This document shows positions 55,135 to 64,000 of a stretch of DNA of 64,000 nt, in pieces (the stretch's first letter is position 1; every line of letters starts with the position of its first letter). The translations under genes and the position numbers were made by a program. Origin of the DNA: Odiellus spinosus (taxonomy: Eukaryota; Arthropoda; Arachnida; Opiliones; Phalangiidae); the NCBI GenBank assembly GCA_963920705.1, contig CAWUCO010000263.1, positions 62,001-126,000 of the forward strand, written 5' to 3'. Under the pieces are notes generated by a model, which saw only the letters and a program-made list of their open reading frames with translations, searched no databases and had not been told where the DNA came from.

Positions 55135-55253
55135 GGCATCGACCATATCACGTTGAATACACCGGTTCTCGTCTGATTACCGAAGTTAAGCAGCGTCGAG
55201 CGCAGTTAGTACTTGGGAGGGGGACCACCTGGGAACACTGCGTGTTGTTGTCC
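55135..55253 (+). rRNA. 5S rRNA: 5S rRNA, copy 202
   Basis: A5T and C44T (GATTACC). Confidence 0.91.
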
Positions 55254-55402
55254 TTTTGATAGTTTTTAGTTATTACATTTAATTTTTATTTGTAAAAAAT
55301 AGACTATCTCAATTTTCTCGTTATATTTTAAACAATGAATTACATTCTGGTTCTTATATAAATATTTAAATATATTGGCTATGTACAAACACGGCAGTTG
55401 TT

Positions 55403-55520
55403 GGCAACGACCATATCACGTTGAATACACCGGTTCTCGTCTGATCACCGAAGTTAAGCAGCGTCGAGCGCAGTTAGTACTTGGGAGGGGACCACCTGGG
55501 AACACTGCGTGTTGTTGTCC
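55403..55520 (+). rRNA. 5S rRNA: 5S rRNA, copy 203 (one-G deletion)
   Basis: One-G deletion in box C. Confidence 0.85.
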
Positions 55521-55669
55521 TTTTGATAGTTTTTAGATATTACATTTAATTTTTATTTGTAAAAAATAGACTATCTCAATTTTCTCGTTATATTTTAAAC
55601 GATGAATTACATTCTGGTTCTTATATAAATATTTAAATATATTGGCTATGTACAAACACGGCAGTTGTT

Positions 55670-55788
55670 GGCAACGACCATATCACGTTGAAAACACCGG
55701 TTCTCGTCTGATCACCGAAGTTAAGCAGCGTCGAGCGCAGTTAGTACTTGGGAGGGGGACCACCTGGGAACACTGCGTGTTGTTGTCC
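55670..55788 (+). rRNA. 5S rRNA: 5S rRNA, copy 204
   Basis: T24A. Confidence 0.93.
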
Positions 55789-55937
55789 TTTTGATAGTTT
55801 TTAGATATTACATTTAATTTTTATTTGTAAAAAATAGACTATCTCAATTTTCTCGTTATATTTTAAACGATGAATTACATTCTGGTTCTTATATAAATAT
55901 TTAAATATATTGGCTATGTACAAACACGGCAGTTGTT

Positions 55938-56056
55938 GGCAACGACCATATCACGTTGAATACAGCGGTTCTCGTCTGATCACCGAAGTTAAGCAGCGTC
56001 GAGCGCAGTTAGTACTTGGGAGGGGGACCACCTGGGAACACTGCGTGTTGTTGTCC
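55938..56056 (+). rRNA. 5S rRNA: 5S rRNA, copy 205
   Basis: C28G. Confidence 0.93.
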
Positions 56057-56205
56057 TTTTGATAGTTTTTAGATATTACATTTAATTTTTATTTGTAAAA
56101 AATAGACTATCTCAATTTTCTCGTTATATTTTAAACGATGAATTAAATTCTGGTTCTTATATAAATATTTAAATATATTGGCTATGTACAAACACGGCAG
56201 TTGTT

Positions 56206-56324
56206 GGCAACGACCATATCACGTTGAATACACCGGTTCTCGTCTGATCACCGAAGTTAAGCAGCGTCGAGCGCAGTTAGTACTTGGGAGGGGGACCACC
56301 TGGGAACACTGCGTGTTGTTGTCC
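56206..56324 (+). rRNA. 5S rRNA: 5S rRNA, copy 206
   Basis: Consensus; GAATTAAATT upstream, TATAAAAT spacer downstream. Confidence 0.96.
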
Positions 56325-56473
56325 TTTTGATAGTTTTTAGATATTACATTTAATTTTTATTTGTAAAAAATATAAAATCTCAATTTTCTCGTTATATTTT
56401 AAACAATGAATTACATTCTGGTTCTTATATAAATATTTAAATATATTGGCTATGTACAAACACGGCAGTTGTT

Positions 56474-56591
56474 GGCAACGACCATATCACGTTGAATACA
56501 CCGGTTCTCGTCTGATCACCGAAGTTAAGCAGCGTCGAGTGCAGTTAGTACTTGGGAGGGGACCACCTGGGAACACTGCGTGTTGTTGTCC
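56474..56591 (+). rRNA. 5S rRNA: 5S rRNA, copy 207 (one-G deletion)
   Basis: C67T and one-G deletion. Confidence 0.84.
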
Positions 56592-56740
56592 TTTTGATAG
56601 TTTTTAGATATTACATTTAATTTTTATTTGTAAAAAATAGACTATCTCAATTTTCTCGTTATATTTTAAACGATGAATTAAATTCTGGTTCTTATATAAA
56701 TATTTAAATATATTGGCTATGTACAAACACGGCAGTTGTT

Positions 56741-56859
56741 GGCAACGACCATATCACGTTGAATACACCGGTTCTCGTCTGATCACCGAAGTTAAGCAGC
56801 GTCGAGCGCAGTTAGTACTTGGGAGGGGGACCACCTGGGAACACTGCGTGTTGTTGTCC
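56741..56859 (+). rRNA. 5S rRNA: 5S rRNA, copy 208
   Basis: Consensus; GAATTAAATT upstream, TATAAAAT downstream. Confidence 0.96.
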
Positions 56860-57008
56860 TTTTGATAGTTTTTAGATATTACATTTAATTTTTATTTGTA
56901 AAAAATATAAAATCTCAATTTTCTCGTTATATTTTAAACAATGAATTACATTCTGGTTCTTATATAAATATTTAAATATATTGGCTATGTACAAACACGG
57001 CAGTTGTT

Positions 57009-57126
57009 GGCAACGACCATATCACGTTGAATACACCGGTTCTCGTCTGATCACCGAAGTTAAGCAGCGTCGAGTGCAGTTAGTACTTGGGAGGGGACCA
57101 CCTGGGAACACTGCGTGTTGTTGTCC
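57009..57126 (+). rRNA. 5S rRNA: 5S rRNA, copy 209 (one-G deletion)
   Basis: C67T and one-G deletion; twin of copy 207. Confidence 0.84.
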
Positions 57127-57275
57127 TTTTGATAGTTTTTAGATATTACATTTAATTTTTATTTGTAAAAAATAGACTATCTCAATTTTCTCGTTATATT
57201 TTAAACGATGAATTACATTCTGGTTCTTATATAAATATTTAAATATATTGGCTATGTACAAACACGGCAGTTGTT

Positions 57276-57394
57276 GGCAACGACCATATCACGTTGAAAA
57301 CACCGGTTCTCGTCTGATCACCGAAGTTAAGCAGCGTCGAGCGCAGTTAGTACTTGGGAGGGGGACCACCTGGGAACACTGCGTGTTGTTGTCC
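57276..57394 (+). rRNA. 5S rRNA: 5S rRNA, copy 210
   Basis: T24A. Confidence 0.93.
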
Positions 57395-57543
57395 TTTTGA
57401 TAGTTTTTAGATATTACATTTAATTTTTATTTGTAAAAAATAGACTATCTCAATTTTCTCGTTATATTTTAAACGATGAATTACATTCTGGTTCTTATAT
57501 AAATATTTAAATATATTGGCTATGTACAAACACGGCAGTTGTT

Positions 57544-57662
57544 GGCAACGACCATATCACGTTGAATACACCGGTTCTCGTCTGATCACCGAAGTTAAGC
57601 AGCGTCGAGCGCAGTTAGTACTTGGGAGGGGGACCACCTGGGAACACTGCGTGTTGTTGTCC
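57544..57662 (+). rRNA. 5S rRNA: 5S rRNA, copy 211
   Basis: Consensus; TATAAAAT spacer. Confidence 0.96.
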
Positions 57663-57811
57663 TTTTGATAGTTTTTAGATATTACATTTAATTTTTATTT
57701 GTAAAAAATATAAAATCTCAATTTTCTCGTTATATTTTAAACAATGAATTACATTCTGGTTCTTATATAAATATTTAAATATATTGGCTATGTACAAACA
57801 CGGCAGTTGTT

Positions 57812-57930
57812 GGCAACGACCATATCACGTTGAATACACCGGTTCTCGTCTGATCACCGAAGTTAAGCAGCGTCGAGCGCAGTTAGTACTTGGGAGGGGG
57901 ACCACCTGGGAACACTGCGTGTTGTTGTCC
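57812..57930 (+). rRNA. 5S rRNA: 5S rRNA, copy 212
   Basis: Consensus. Confidence 0.96.
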
Positions 57931-58079
57931 TTTTGATAGTTTTTAGATATTACATTTAATTTTTATTTGTAAAAAATAGACTATCTCAATTTTCTCGTTA
58001 TATTTTAAACAATGAATTACATTCTGGTTCTTATATAAATATTTAAATATATTGGCTATGTACAAACACGGCAGTTGTT

Positions 58080-58198
58080 GGCAACGACCATATCACGTTG
58101 AATACACCGGTTCTCGTCTGATCACCGAAGTTAAGCAGCGTCGAGCGCAGTTAGTACTTGGGAGGGGGACCACCTGGGAACACTGCGTGTTGTTGTCC
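58080..58198 (+). rRNA. 5S rRNA: 5S rRNA, copy 213
   Basis: Consensus; downstream TTTTATCG instead of TTTTCTCG. Confidence 0.96.
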
Positions 58199-58347
58199 TT
58201 TTGATAGTTTTTAGATATTACATTTAATTTTTATTTGTAAAAAATAGACTATCTCAATTTTATCGTTATATTTTAAACGATGAATTACATTCTGGTTCTT
58301 ATATAAATATTTAAATATATTGGCTATGTACAAACACGGCAGTTGTT

Positions 58348-58466
58348 GGCATCGACCATATCACGTTGAATACACCGGTTCTCGTCTGATCACCGAAGTT
58401 AAGCAGCGTCGAGCGCAGTTAGTACTTGGGAGGGGGACCACCTGGGAACACTGCGTGTTGTTGTCC
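58348..58466 (+). rRNA. 5S rRNA: 5S rRNA, copy 214
   Basis: A5T. Confidence 0.93.
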
Positions 58467-58615
58467 TTTTGATAGTTTTTAGATATTACATTTAATTTTT
58501 ATTTGTAAAAAATAGACTATCTCAATTTTCTCGTTATATTTTAAACAATGAATTACATTCTGGTTCTTATATAAATATTTAAATATATTGGCTATGTACA
58601 AACACGGCAGTTGTT

Positions 58616-58734
58616 GGCAACGACCATATCACGTTGAATACACCGGTTCTCGTCTGATCACCGAAGTTAAGCAGCGTCGAGCGCAGTTAGTACTTGGGAG
58701 GGGGACCACCTGGGAACACTGCGTGTTGTTGTCC
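58616..58734 (+). rRNA. 5S rRNA: 5S rRNA, copy 215
   Basis: Consensus. Confidence 0.96.
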
Positions 58735-58883
58735 TTTTGATAGTTTTTAGATATTACATTTAATTTTTATTTGTAAAAAATAGACTATCTCAATTTTCTC
58801 GTTATATTTTAAACAATGAATTACATTCTGGTTCTTATATAAATATTTAAATATATTGGCTATGTACAAACACGGCAGTTGTT

Positions 58884-59002
58884 GGCAACGACCATATCAC
58901 GTTGAATACACCGGTTCTCGTCTGATCACCGAAGTTAAGCAGCGTCGAGCGCAGTTAGTACTTGGGAGGGGGACCACCTGGGAACACTGCGTGTTGTTGT
59001 CC
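58884..59002 (+). rRNA. 5S rRNA: 5S rRNA, copy 216
   Basis: Consensus; TTTTATCG downstream, as after copy 213. Confidence 0.96.
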
Positions 59003-59151
59003 TTTTGATAGTTTTTAGATATTACATTTAATTTTTATTTGTAAAAAATAGACTATCTCAATTTTATCGTTATATTTTAAACGATGAATTACATTCTGGT
59101 TCTTATATAAATATTTAAATATATTGGCTATGTACAAACACGGCAGTTGTT

Positions 59152-59270
59152 GGCAACGACCATATCACGTTGAAAACACCGGTTCTCGTCTGATCACCGA
59201 AGTTAAGCAGCGTCGAGCGCAGTTAGTACTTGGGAGGGGGACCACCTGGGAACACTGCGTGTTGTTGTCC
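59152..59270 (+). rRNA. 5S rRNA: 5S rRNA, copy 217
   Basis: T24A. Confidence 0.93.
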
Positions 59271-59419
59271 TTTTGATAGTTTTTAGATATTACATTTAAT
59301 TTTTATTTGTAAAAAATAGACTATCTCAATTTTCTCGTTATATTTTAAACGATGAATTACATTCTGGTTCTTATATAAATATTTAAATATATTGGCTATG
59401 TACAAACACGGCAGTTGTT

Positions 59420-59538
59420 GGCAACGACCATATCACGTTGAATACACCGGTTCTCGTCTGATCACCGAAGTTAAGCAGCGTCGAGCGCAGTTAGTACTTG
59501 GGAGGGGGACCACCTGGGAACACTGCGTGTTGTTGTCC
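59420..59538 (+). rRNA. 5S rRNA: 5S rRNA, copy 218
   Basis: Consensus; TATAAAAT spacer. Confidence 0.96.
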
Positions 59539-59687
59539 TTTTGATAGTTTTTAGATATTACATTTAATTTTTATTTGTAAAAAATATAAAATCTCAATTT
59601 TCTCGTTATATTTTAAACAATGAATTACATTCTGGTTCTTATATAAATATTTAAATATATTGGCTATGTACAAACACGGCAGTTGTT

Positions 59688-59806
59688 GGCAACGACCATA
59701 TCACGTTGAATACACCGGTTCTCGTCTGATCACCGAAGTTAAGCAGCGTCGAGCGCAGTTAGTACTTGGGAGGGGGACCATCTGGGAACACTGCGTGTTG
59801 TTGTCC
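59688..59806 (+). rRNA. 5S rRNA: 5S rRNA, copy 219
   Basis: Private C94T, in box C. Confidence 0.93.
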
Positions 59807-59955
59807 TTTTGATAGTTTTTAGATATTACATTTAATTTTTATTTGTAAAAAATAGACTATCTCAATTTTCTCGTTATATTTTAAACAATGAATTACATTC
59901 TGGTTCTTATATAAATATTTAAATATATTGGCTATGTACAAACACGGCAGTTGTT

Positions 59956-60074
59956 GGCAACGACCATATCAAGTTGAATACACCGGTTCTCGTCTGATCA
60001 CCGAAATTAAGCAGCGTCGAGCGCAGTTAGTACTTGGGAGGGGGACCACCTGGGAACACTGCGTGTTGTTGTCC
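59956..60074 (+). rRNA. 5S rRNA: 5S rRNA, copy 220
   Basis: C17A, G51A; TATAAAAT spacer. Confidence 0.92.
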
Positions 60075-60223
60075 TTTTGATAGTTTTTAGATATTACATT
60101 TAATTTTTATTTGTAAAAAATATAAAATCTCAATTTTCTCGTTATATTTTAAACAATGAATTACATTCTGGTTCTTATATAAATATTTAAATATATTGGC
60201 TATGTACAAACACGGCAGTTGTT

Positions 60224-60342
60224 GGCAACGACCATATCACGTTGAATACACCGGTTCTCGTCTGATCACCGAAGTTAAGCAGCGTCGAGCGCAGTTAGTA
60301 CTTGGGAGGGGGACCACCTGGGAACACTGCGTGTTGTTGTCC
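60224..60342 (+). rRNA. 5S rRNA: 5S rRNA, copy 221
   Basis: Consensus; TATAAAAT spacer. Confidence 0.96.
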
Positions 60343-60491
60343 TTTTGATAGTTTTTAGATATTACATTTAATTTTTATTTGTAAAAAATATAAAATCTCA
60401 ATTTTCTCGTTATATTTTAAACAATGAATTACATTCTGGTTCTTATATAAATATTTAAATATATTGGCTATGTACAAACACGGCAGTTGTT

Positions 60492-60610
60492 GGCAACGAC
60501 CATATCACGTTGAATACACCGGTTCTCGTCTGATCACCGAAGTTAAGCAGCGTCGAGCGCAGTTAGTACTTGGGAGGGGGACCACCTGGGAACACTGCGT
60601 GTTGTTGTCC
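60492..60610 (+). rRNA. 5S rRNA: 5S rRNA, copy 222
   Basis: Consensus. Confidence 0.96.
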
Positions 60611-60759
60611 TTTTGATAGTTTTTAGATATTACATTTAATTTTTATTTGTAAAAAATAGACTATCTCAATTTTCTCGTTATATTTTAAACAATGAATTAC
60701 ATTCTGGTTCTTATATAAATATTTAAATATATTGGCTATGTACAAACACGGCAGTTGTT

Positions 60760-60877
60760 GGCAACGACCATATCACGTTGAATACACCGGTTCTCGTCTG
60801 ATCACCGAAGTTAAGCAGCGTCGAGCGCAGTTAGTACTTGGGAGGGGACCACCTGGGAACACTGCGTGTTGTTGTCC
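60760..60877 (+). rRNA. 5S rRNA: 5S rRNA, copy 223 (one-G deletion)
   Basis: One-G deletion in box C. Confidence 0.85.
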
Positions 60878-61026
60878 TTTTGATAGTTTTTAGATATTAC
60901 ATTTAATTTTTATTTGTAAAAAATAGACTATCTCAATTTTCTCGTTATATTTTAAACGATGAATTACATTCTGGTTCTTATATAAATATTTAAATATATT
61001 GGCTATGTACAAACACGGCAGTTGTT

Positions 61027-61145
61027 GGCAACGACCATATCACGTTGAAAACACCGGTTCTCGTCTGATCACCGAAGTTAAGCAGCGTCGAGCGCAGTTA
61101 GTACTTGGGAGGGGGACCACCTGGGAACACTGCGTGTTGTTGTCC
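61027..61145 (+). rRNA. 5S rRNA: 5S rRNA, copy 224
   Basis: T24A. Confidence 0.93.
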
Positions 61146-61294
61146 TTTTGATAGTTTTTAGATATTACATTTAATTTTTATTTGTAAAAAATAGACTATC
61201 TCAATTTTCTCGTTATATTTTAAACGATGAATTACATTCTGGTTCTTATATAAATATTTAAATATATTGGCTATGTACAAACACGGCAGTTGTT

Positions 61295-61413
61295 GGCAAC
61301 GACCATATCACGTTGAATACAGCGGTTCTCGTCTGATCACCGAAGTTAAGCAGCGTCGAGCGCAGTTAGTACTTGGGAGGGGGACCACCTGGGAACACTG
61401 CGTGTTGTTGTCC
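61295..61413 (+). rRNA. 5S rRNA: 5S rRNA, copy 225
   Basis: C28G. Confidence 0.93.
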
Positions 61414-61562
61414 TTTTGATAGTTTTTAGATATTACATTTAATTTTTATTTGTAAAAAATAGACTATCTCAATTTTCTCGTTATATTTTAAACGATGAAT
61501 TAAATTCTGGTTCTTATATAAATATTTAAATATATTGGCTATGTACAAACACGGCAGTTGTT

Positions 61563-61681
61563 GGCAACGACCATATCACGTTGAATACACCGGTTCTCGT
61601 CTGATCACCGAAGTTAAGCAGCGTCGAGCGCAGTTAGTACTTGGGAGGGGGACCACCTGGGAACACTGCGTGTTGTTGTCC
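61563..61681 (+). rRNA. 5S rRNA: 5S rRNA, copy 226
   Basis: Consensus; GAATTAAATT upstream, TATAAAAT downstream. Confidence 0.96.
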
Positions 61682-61830
61682 TTTTGATAGTTTTTAGATA
61701 TTACATTTAATTTTTATTTGTAAAAAATATAAAATCTCAATTTTCTCGTTATATTTTAAACAATGAATTACATTCTGGTTCTTATATAAATATTTAAATA
61801 TATTGGCTATGTACAAACACGGCAGTTGTT

Positions 61831-61948
61831 GGCAACGACCATATCACGTTGAATACACCGGTTCTCGTCTGATCACCGAAGTTAAGCAGCGTCGAGCGCA
61901 GTTAGTACTTGGGAGGGGACCACCTGGGAACACTGCGTGTTGTTGTCC
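61831..61948 (+). rRNA. 5S rRNA: 5S rRNA, copy 227 (one-G deletion)
   Basis: One-G deletion in box C. Confidence 0.85.
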
Positions 61949-62097
61949 TTTTGATAGTTTTTAGATATTACATTTAATTTTTATTTGTAAAAAATAGACT
62001 ATCTCAATTTTCTCGTTATATTTTAAACGATGAATTACATTCTGGTTCTTATATAAATATTTAAATATATTGGCTATGTACAAACACGGCAGTTGTT

Positions 62098-62216
62098 GGC
62101 AACGACCATATCACGTTGAAAACACCGGTTCTCGTCTGATCACCGAAGTTAAGCAGCGTCGAGCGCAGTTAGTACTTGGGAGGGGGACCACCTGGGAACA
62201 CTGCGTGTTGTTGTCC
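62098..62216 (+). rRNA. 5S rRNA: 5S rRNA, copy 228
   Basis: T24A; TATAAAAT spacer. Confidence 0.93.
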
Positions 62217-62365
62217 TTTTGATAGTTTTTAGATATTACATTTAATTTTTATTTGTAAAAAATATAAAATCTCAATTTTCTCGTTATATTTTAAACAATG
62301 AATTACATTCTGGTTCTTATATAAATATTTAAATATATTGGCTATGTACAAACACGGCAGTTGTT

Positions 62366-62483
62366 GGCAACGACCATATCACGTTGAATACACCGGTTCT
62401 CGTCTGATCACCGAAGTTAAGCAGCGTCGAGCGCAGTTAGTACTTGGGAGGGGACCACCTGGGAACACTGCGTGTTGTTGTCC
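62366..62483 (+). rRNA. 5S rRNA: 5S rRNA, copy 229 (one-G deletion)
   Basis: One-G deletion in box C. Confidence 0.85.
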
Positions 62484-62632
62484 TTTTGATAGTTTTTAGA
62501 TATTACATTTAATTTTTATTTGTAAAAAATAGACTATCTCAATTTTCTCGTTATATTTTAAACGATGAATTACATTCTGGTTCTTATATAAATATTTAAA
62601 TATATTGGCTATGTACAAACACGGCAGTTGTT

Positions 62633-62751
62633 GGCAACGACCATATCACGTTGAAAACACCGGTTCTCGTCTGATCACCGAAGTTAAGCAGCGTCGAGCG
62701 CAGTTAGTACTTGGGAGGGGGACCACCTGGGAACACTGCGTGTTGTTGTCC
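62633..62751 (+). rRNA. 5S rRNA: 5S rRNA, copy 230
   Basis: T24A. Confidence 0.93.
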
Positions 62752-62900
62752 TTTTGATAGTTTTTAGATATTACATTTAATTTTTATTTGTAAAAAATAG
62801 ACTATCTCAATTTTCTCGTTATATTTTAAACGATGAATTACATTCTGGTTCTTATATAAATATTTAAATATATTGGCTATGTACAAACACGGCAGTTGTT

Positions 62901-63019
62901 GGCAACGACCATATCACGTTGAATACACCGGTTCTCGTCTGATCACCGAAGTTAAGCAGCGTCGAGCGCAGTTAGTACTTGGGAGGGGGACCACCTGGGA
63001 ACACTGCGTGTTGTTGTCC
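62901..63019 (+). rRNA. 5S rRNA: 5S rRNA, copy 231
   Basis: Consensus; TATAAAAT spacer. Confidence 0.96.
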
Positions 63020-63168
63020 TTTTGATAGTTTTTAGATATTACATTTAATTTTTATTTGTAAAAAATATAAAATCTCAATTTTCTCGTTATATTTTAAACA
63101 ATGAATTACATTCTGGTTCTTATATAAATATTTAAATATATTGGCTATGTACAAACACGGCAGTTGTT

Positions 63169-63287
63169 GGCAACGACCATATCACGTTGAATACACCGGT
63201 TCTCGTCTGATCACCGAAGTTAAGCAGCGTCGAGCGCAGTTAGTACTTGGGAGGGGGACCACCTGGGAACACTGCGTGTTGTTGTCC
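63169..63287 (+). rRNA. 5S rRNA: 5S rRNA, copy 232
   Basis: Consensus. Confidence 0.96.
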
Positions 63288-63436
63288 TTTTGATAGTTTT
63301 TAGATATTACATTTAATTTTTATTTGTAAAAAATAGACTATCTCAATTTTCTCGTTATATTTTAAACAATGAATTACATTCTGGTTCTTATATAAATATT
63401 TAAATATATTGGCTATGTACAAACACGGCAGTTGTT

Positions 63437-63555
63437 GGCAACGACCATATCACGTTGAATACACCGGTTCTCGTCTGATCACCGAAGTTAAGCAGCGTCG
63501 AGCGCAGTTAGTACTTGGGAGGGGGACCACCTGGGAACACTGCGTGTTGTTGTCC
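63437..63555 (+). rRNA. 5S rRNA: 5S rRNA, copy 233
   Basis: Consensus. Confidence 0.96.
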
Positions 63556-63704
63556 TTTTGATAGTTTTTAGATATTACATTTAATTTTTATTTGTAAAAA
63601 ATAGACTATCTCAATTTTCTCGTTATATTTTAAACGATGAATTACATTCTGGTTCTTATATAAATATTTAAATATATTGGCTATGTACAAACACGGCAGT
63701 TGTT

Positions 63705-63823
63705 GGCAACGACCATATCACGTTGAAAACACCGGTTCTCGTCTGATCACCGAAGTTAAGCAGCGTCGAGCGCAGTTAGTACTTGGGAGGGGGACCACCT
63801 GGGAACACTGCGTGTTGTTGTCC
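63705..63823 (+). rRNA. 5S rRNA: 5S rRNA, copy 234
   Basis: T24A; last complete gene. Confidence 0.93.
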
Positions 63824-63972
63824 TTTTGATAGTTTTTAGATATTACATTTAATTTTTATTTGTAAAAAATAGACTATCTCAATTTTCTCGTTATATTTTA
63901 AACGATGAATTACATTCTGGTTCTTATATAAATATTTAAATATATTGGCTATGTACAAACACGGCAGTTGTT

Positions 63973-64000
63973 GGCAACGACCATATCACGTTGAATACAC
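63973..64000 (+). rRNA. 5S rRNA: 5S rRNA, copy 235, partial
   Basis: First 28 bases of a consensus-like gene, cut by the window edge. Confidence 0.9.

Larger units (their letters stand above)
55525..56595 (+). repeat. 1071-bp four-unit module, copy 2 of 3
   Basis: Same gene and spacer markers as 49100-50170; the last gene also has C67T. Its last two units are duplicated at once as 56596-57130. Confidence 0.9.
56061..57130 (+). repeat. 535-bp two-unit tandem duplication
   Basis: 56061-56595 and 56596-57130 share GAATTAAATT, the TATAAAAT spacer, C67T and the one-G deletion. Confidence 0.9.
60882..61952 (+). repeat. 1071-bp four-unit module, copy 3 of 3
   Basis: Same gene and spacer markers as 49100-50170, without C67T. 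T24A and one-G-deletion genes then alternate to 62.7 kb. Confidence 0.9.
1..64000 (+). repeat. 5S rDNA tandem array, 234 complete units plus one partial
   Basis: Every unit was traced by its GGCAACGACC start. Spacing is 268 bp, or 293 bp in 48 units with a 25-bp spacer duplication; a few units differ by 1 to 4 bp. The sum of these lengths accounts exactly for the distance from the first gene (78) to the last partial gene (63973). All units are in the same orientation with no interruption. The spacer is AT-rich and holds only the upstream TATA-like block, T-runs that could act as back-up terminators, and short inverted repeats. Three spacer heads recur: CAATG, CGATG and CAAAG; the last is usually linked to the 25-bp duplication. 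The array runs off both ends of the window. Confidence 0.97.

Noticed and set aside
1..64000. CRISPR-like repeat-spacer array
   Set aside because: Both halves of each unit are conserved, the unit is 268 bp and the repeated core is a 5S gene; there are no unique spacers.
1..64000. 5S-derived SINE family
   Set aside because: Units are strictly head-to-tail with complete genes and terminators, with no A-rich or LINE-like tail and no target-site duplications.
1..64000. Satellite DNA with no gene function
   Set aside because: Most copies keep full helix I pairing, promoter boxes and terminator, while spacers vary as freely as genes only at a few sites; this is a functional gene array.

Overview
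The whole window is one uninterrupted head-to-tail array of 5S ribosomal RNA genes, all on the + strand. By walking every unit I count 234 complete gene copies plus a partial 235th cut by the right edge. The left edge lies in a spacer, so the array continues on both sides. The basic unit is 268 bp: a 119-nt 5S gene and a 149-bp AT-rich spacer. In 48 units the spacer is 25 bp longer (293 bp) because the element just upstream of the gene is tandemly duplicated. I see no protein-coding gene, transposon, tRNA, snRNA or CRISPR array; the short reading frames are artefacts of the repeat.

The organism is a eukaryote and most likely an arthropod, probably an insect. The gene carries the RNA polymerase III internal promoter (box A, intermediate element, box C), a T-run terminator and a TATA-like block near -30, and its sequence resembles insect 5S RNAs I know (GTTGAATACACCGGTTCTCG, TTAAGCAGCGTCG). 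No species can be named from the window.

Numbering used throughout: base 1 is the first G of GGCAACGACC and base 119 is the last C before TTTT. Variants are written as consensus-position-variant. Bases 1-9 pair with 110-118 (helix I, with G2-U117 and G7-U112 wobbles), 14-21 with 57-65 (helix II, C63 bulged), 29-32 with 45-48 (helix III), and 66-71 with 104-109 (helix V).

Layout. 0-2.1 kb: a four-unit block of 1068 bp present twice. 2.1-4 kb: ordinary units. 4-15 kb: units with the 25-bp duplication and T12A/T72A or T12A/T35G genes, arranged in 1390-bp five-unit repeats and in a 5024-bp, 18-unit tandem duplication (5071-15118). 15-37 kb: CGATG-spacer units, many with T53A in box A, including a 4120-bp, 15-unit tandem duplication (20605-28844). 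37-47 kb: a recurring 804-bp three-unit module led by a T72G gene, alternating with duplication-bearing units. 47-64 kb: no 25-bp duplication, many private substitutions and small deletions, and a four-unit module (T24A, C28G, consensus, one-G deletion) present three times.

The nested periods (1, 2, 3, 4, 5, 15 and 18 units) record repeated unequal exchange. Mixed units that combine one spacer type with another gene type point to gene conversion or crossing-over inside the unit. The most interesting structural points are the duplicated upstream promoter element, a relic of a 5S 3' end directly in front of every gene, and zone-specific 5S variant classes hitting box A, box C and the terminator.
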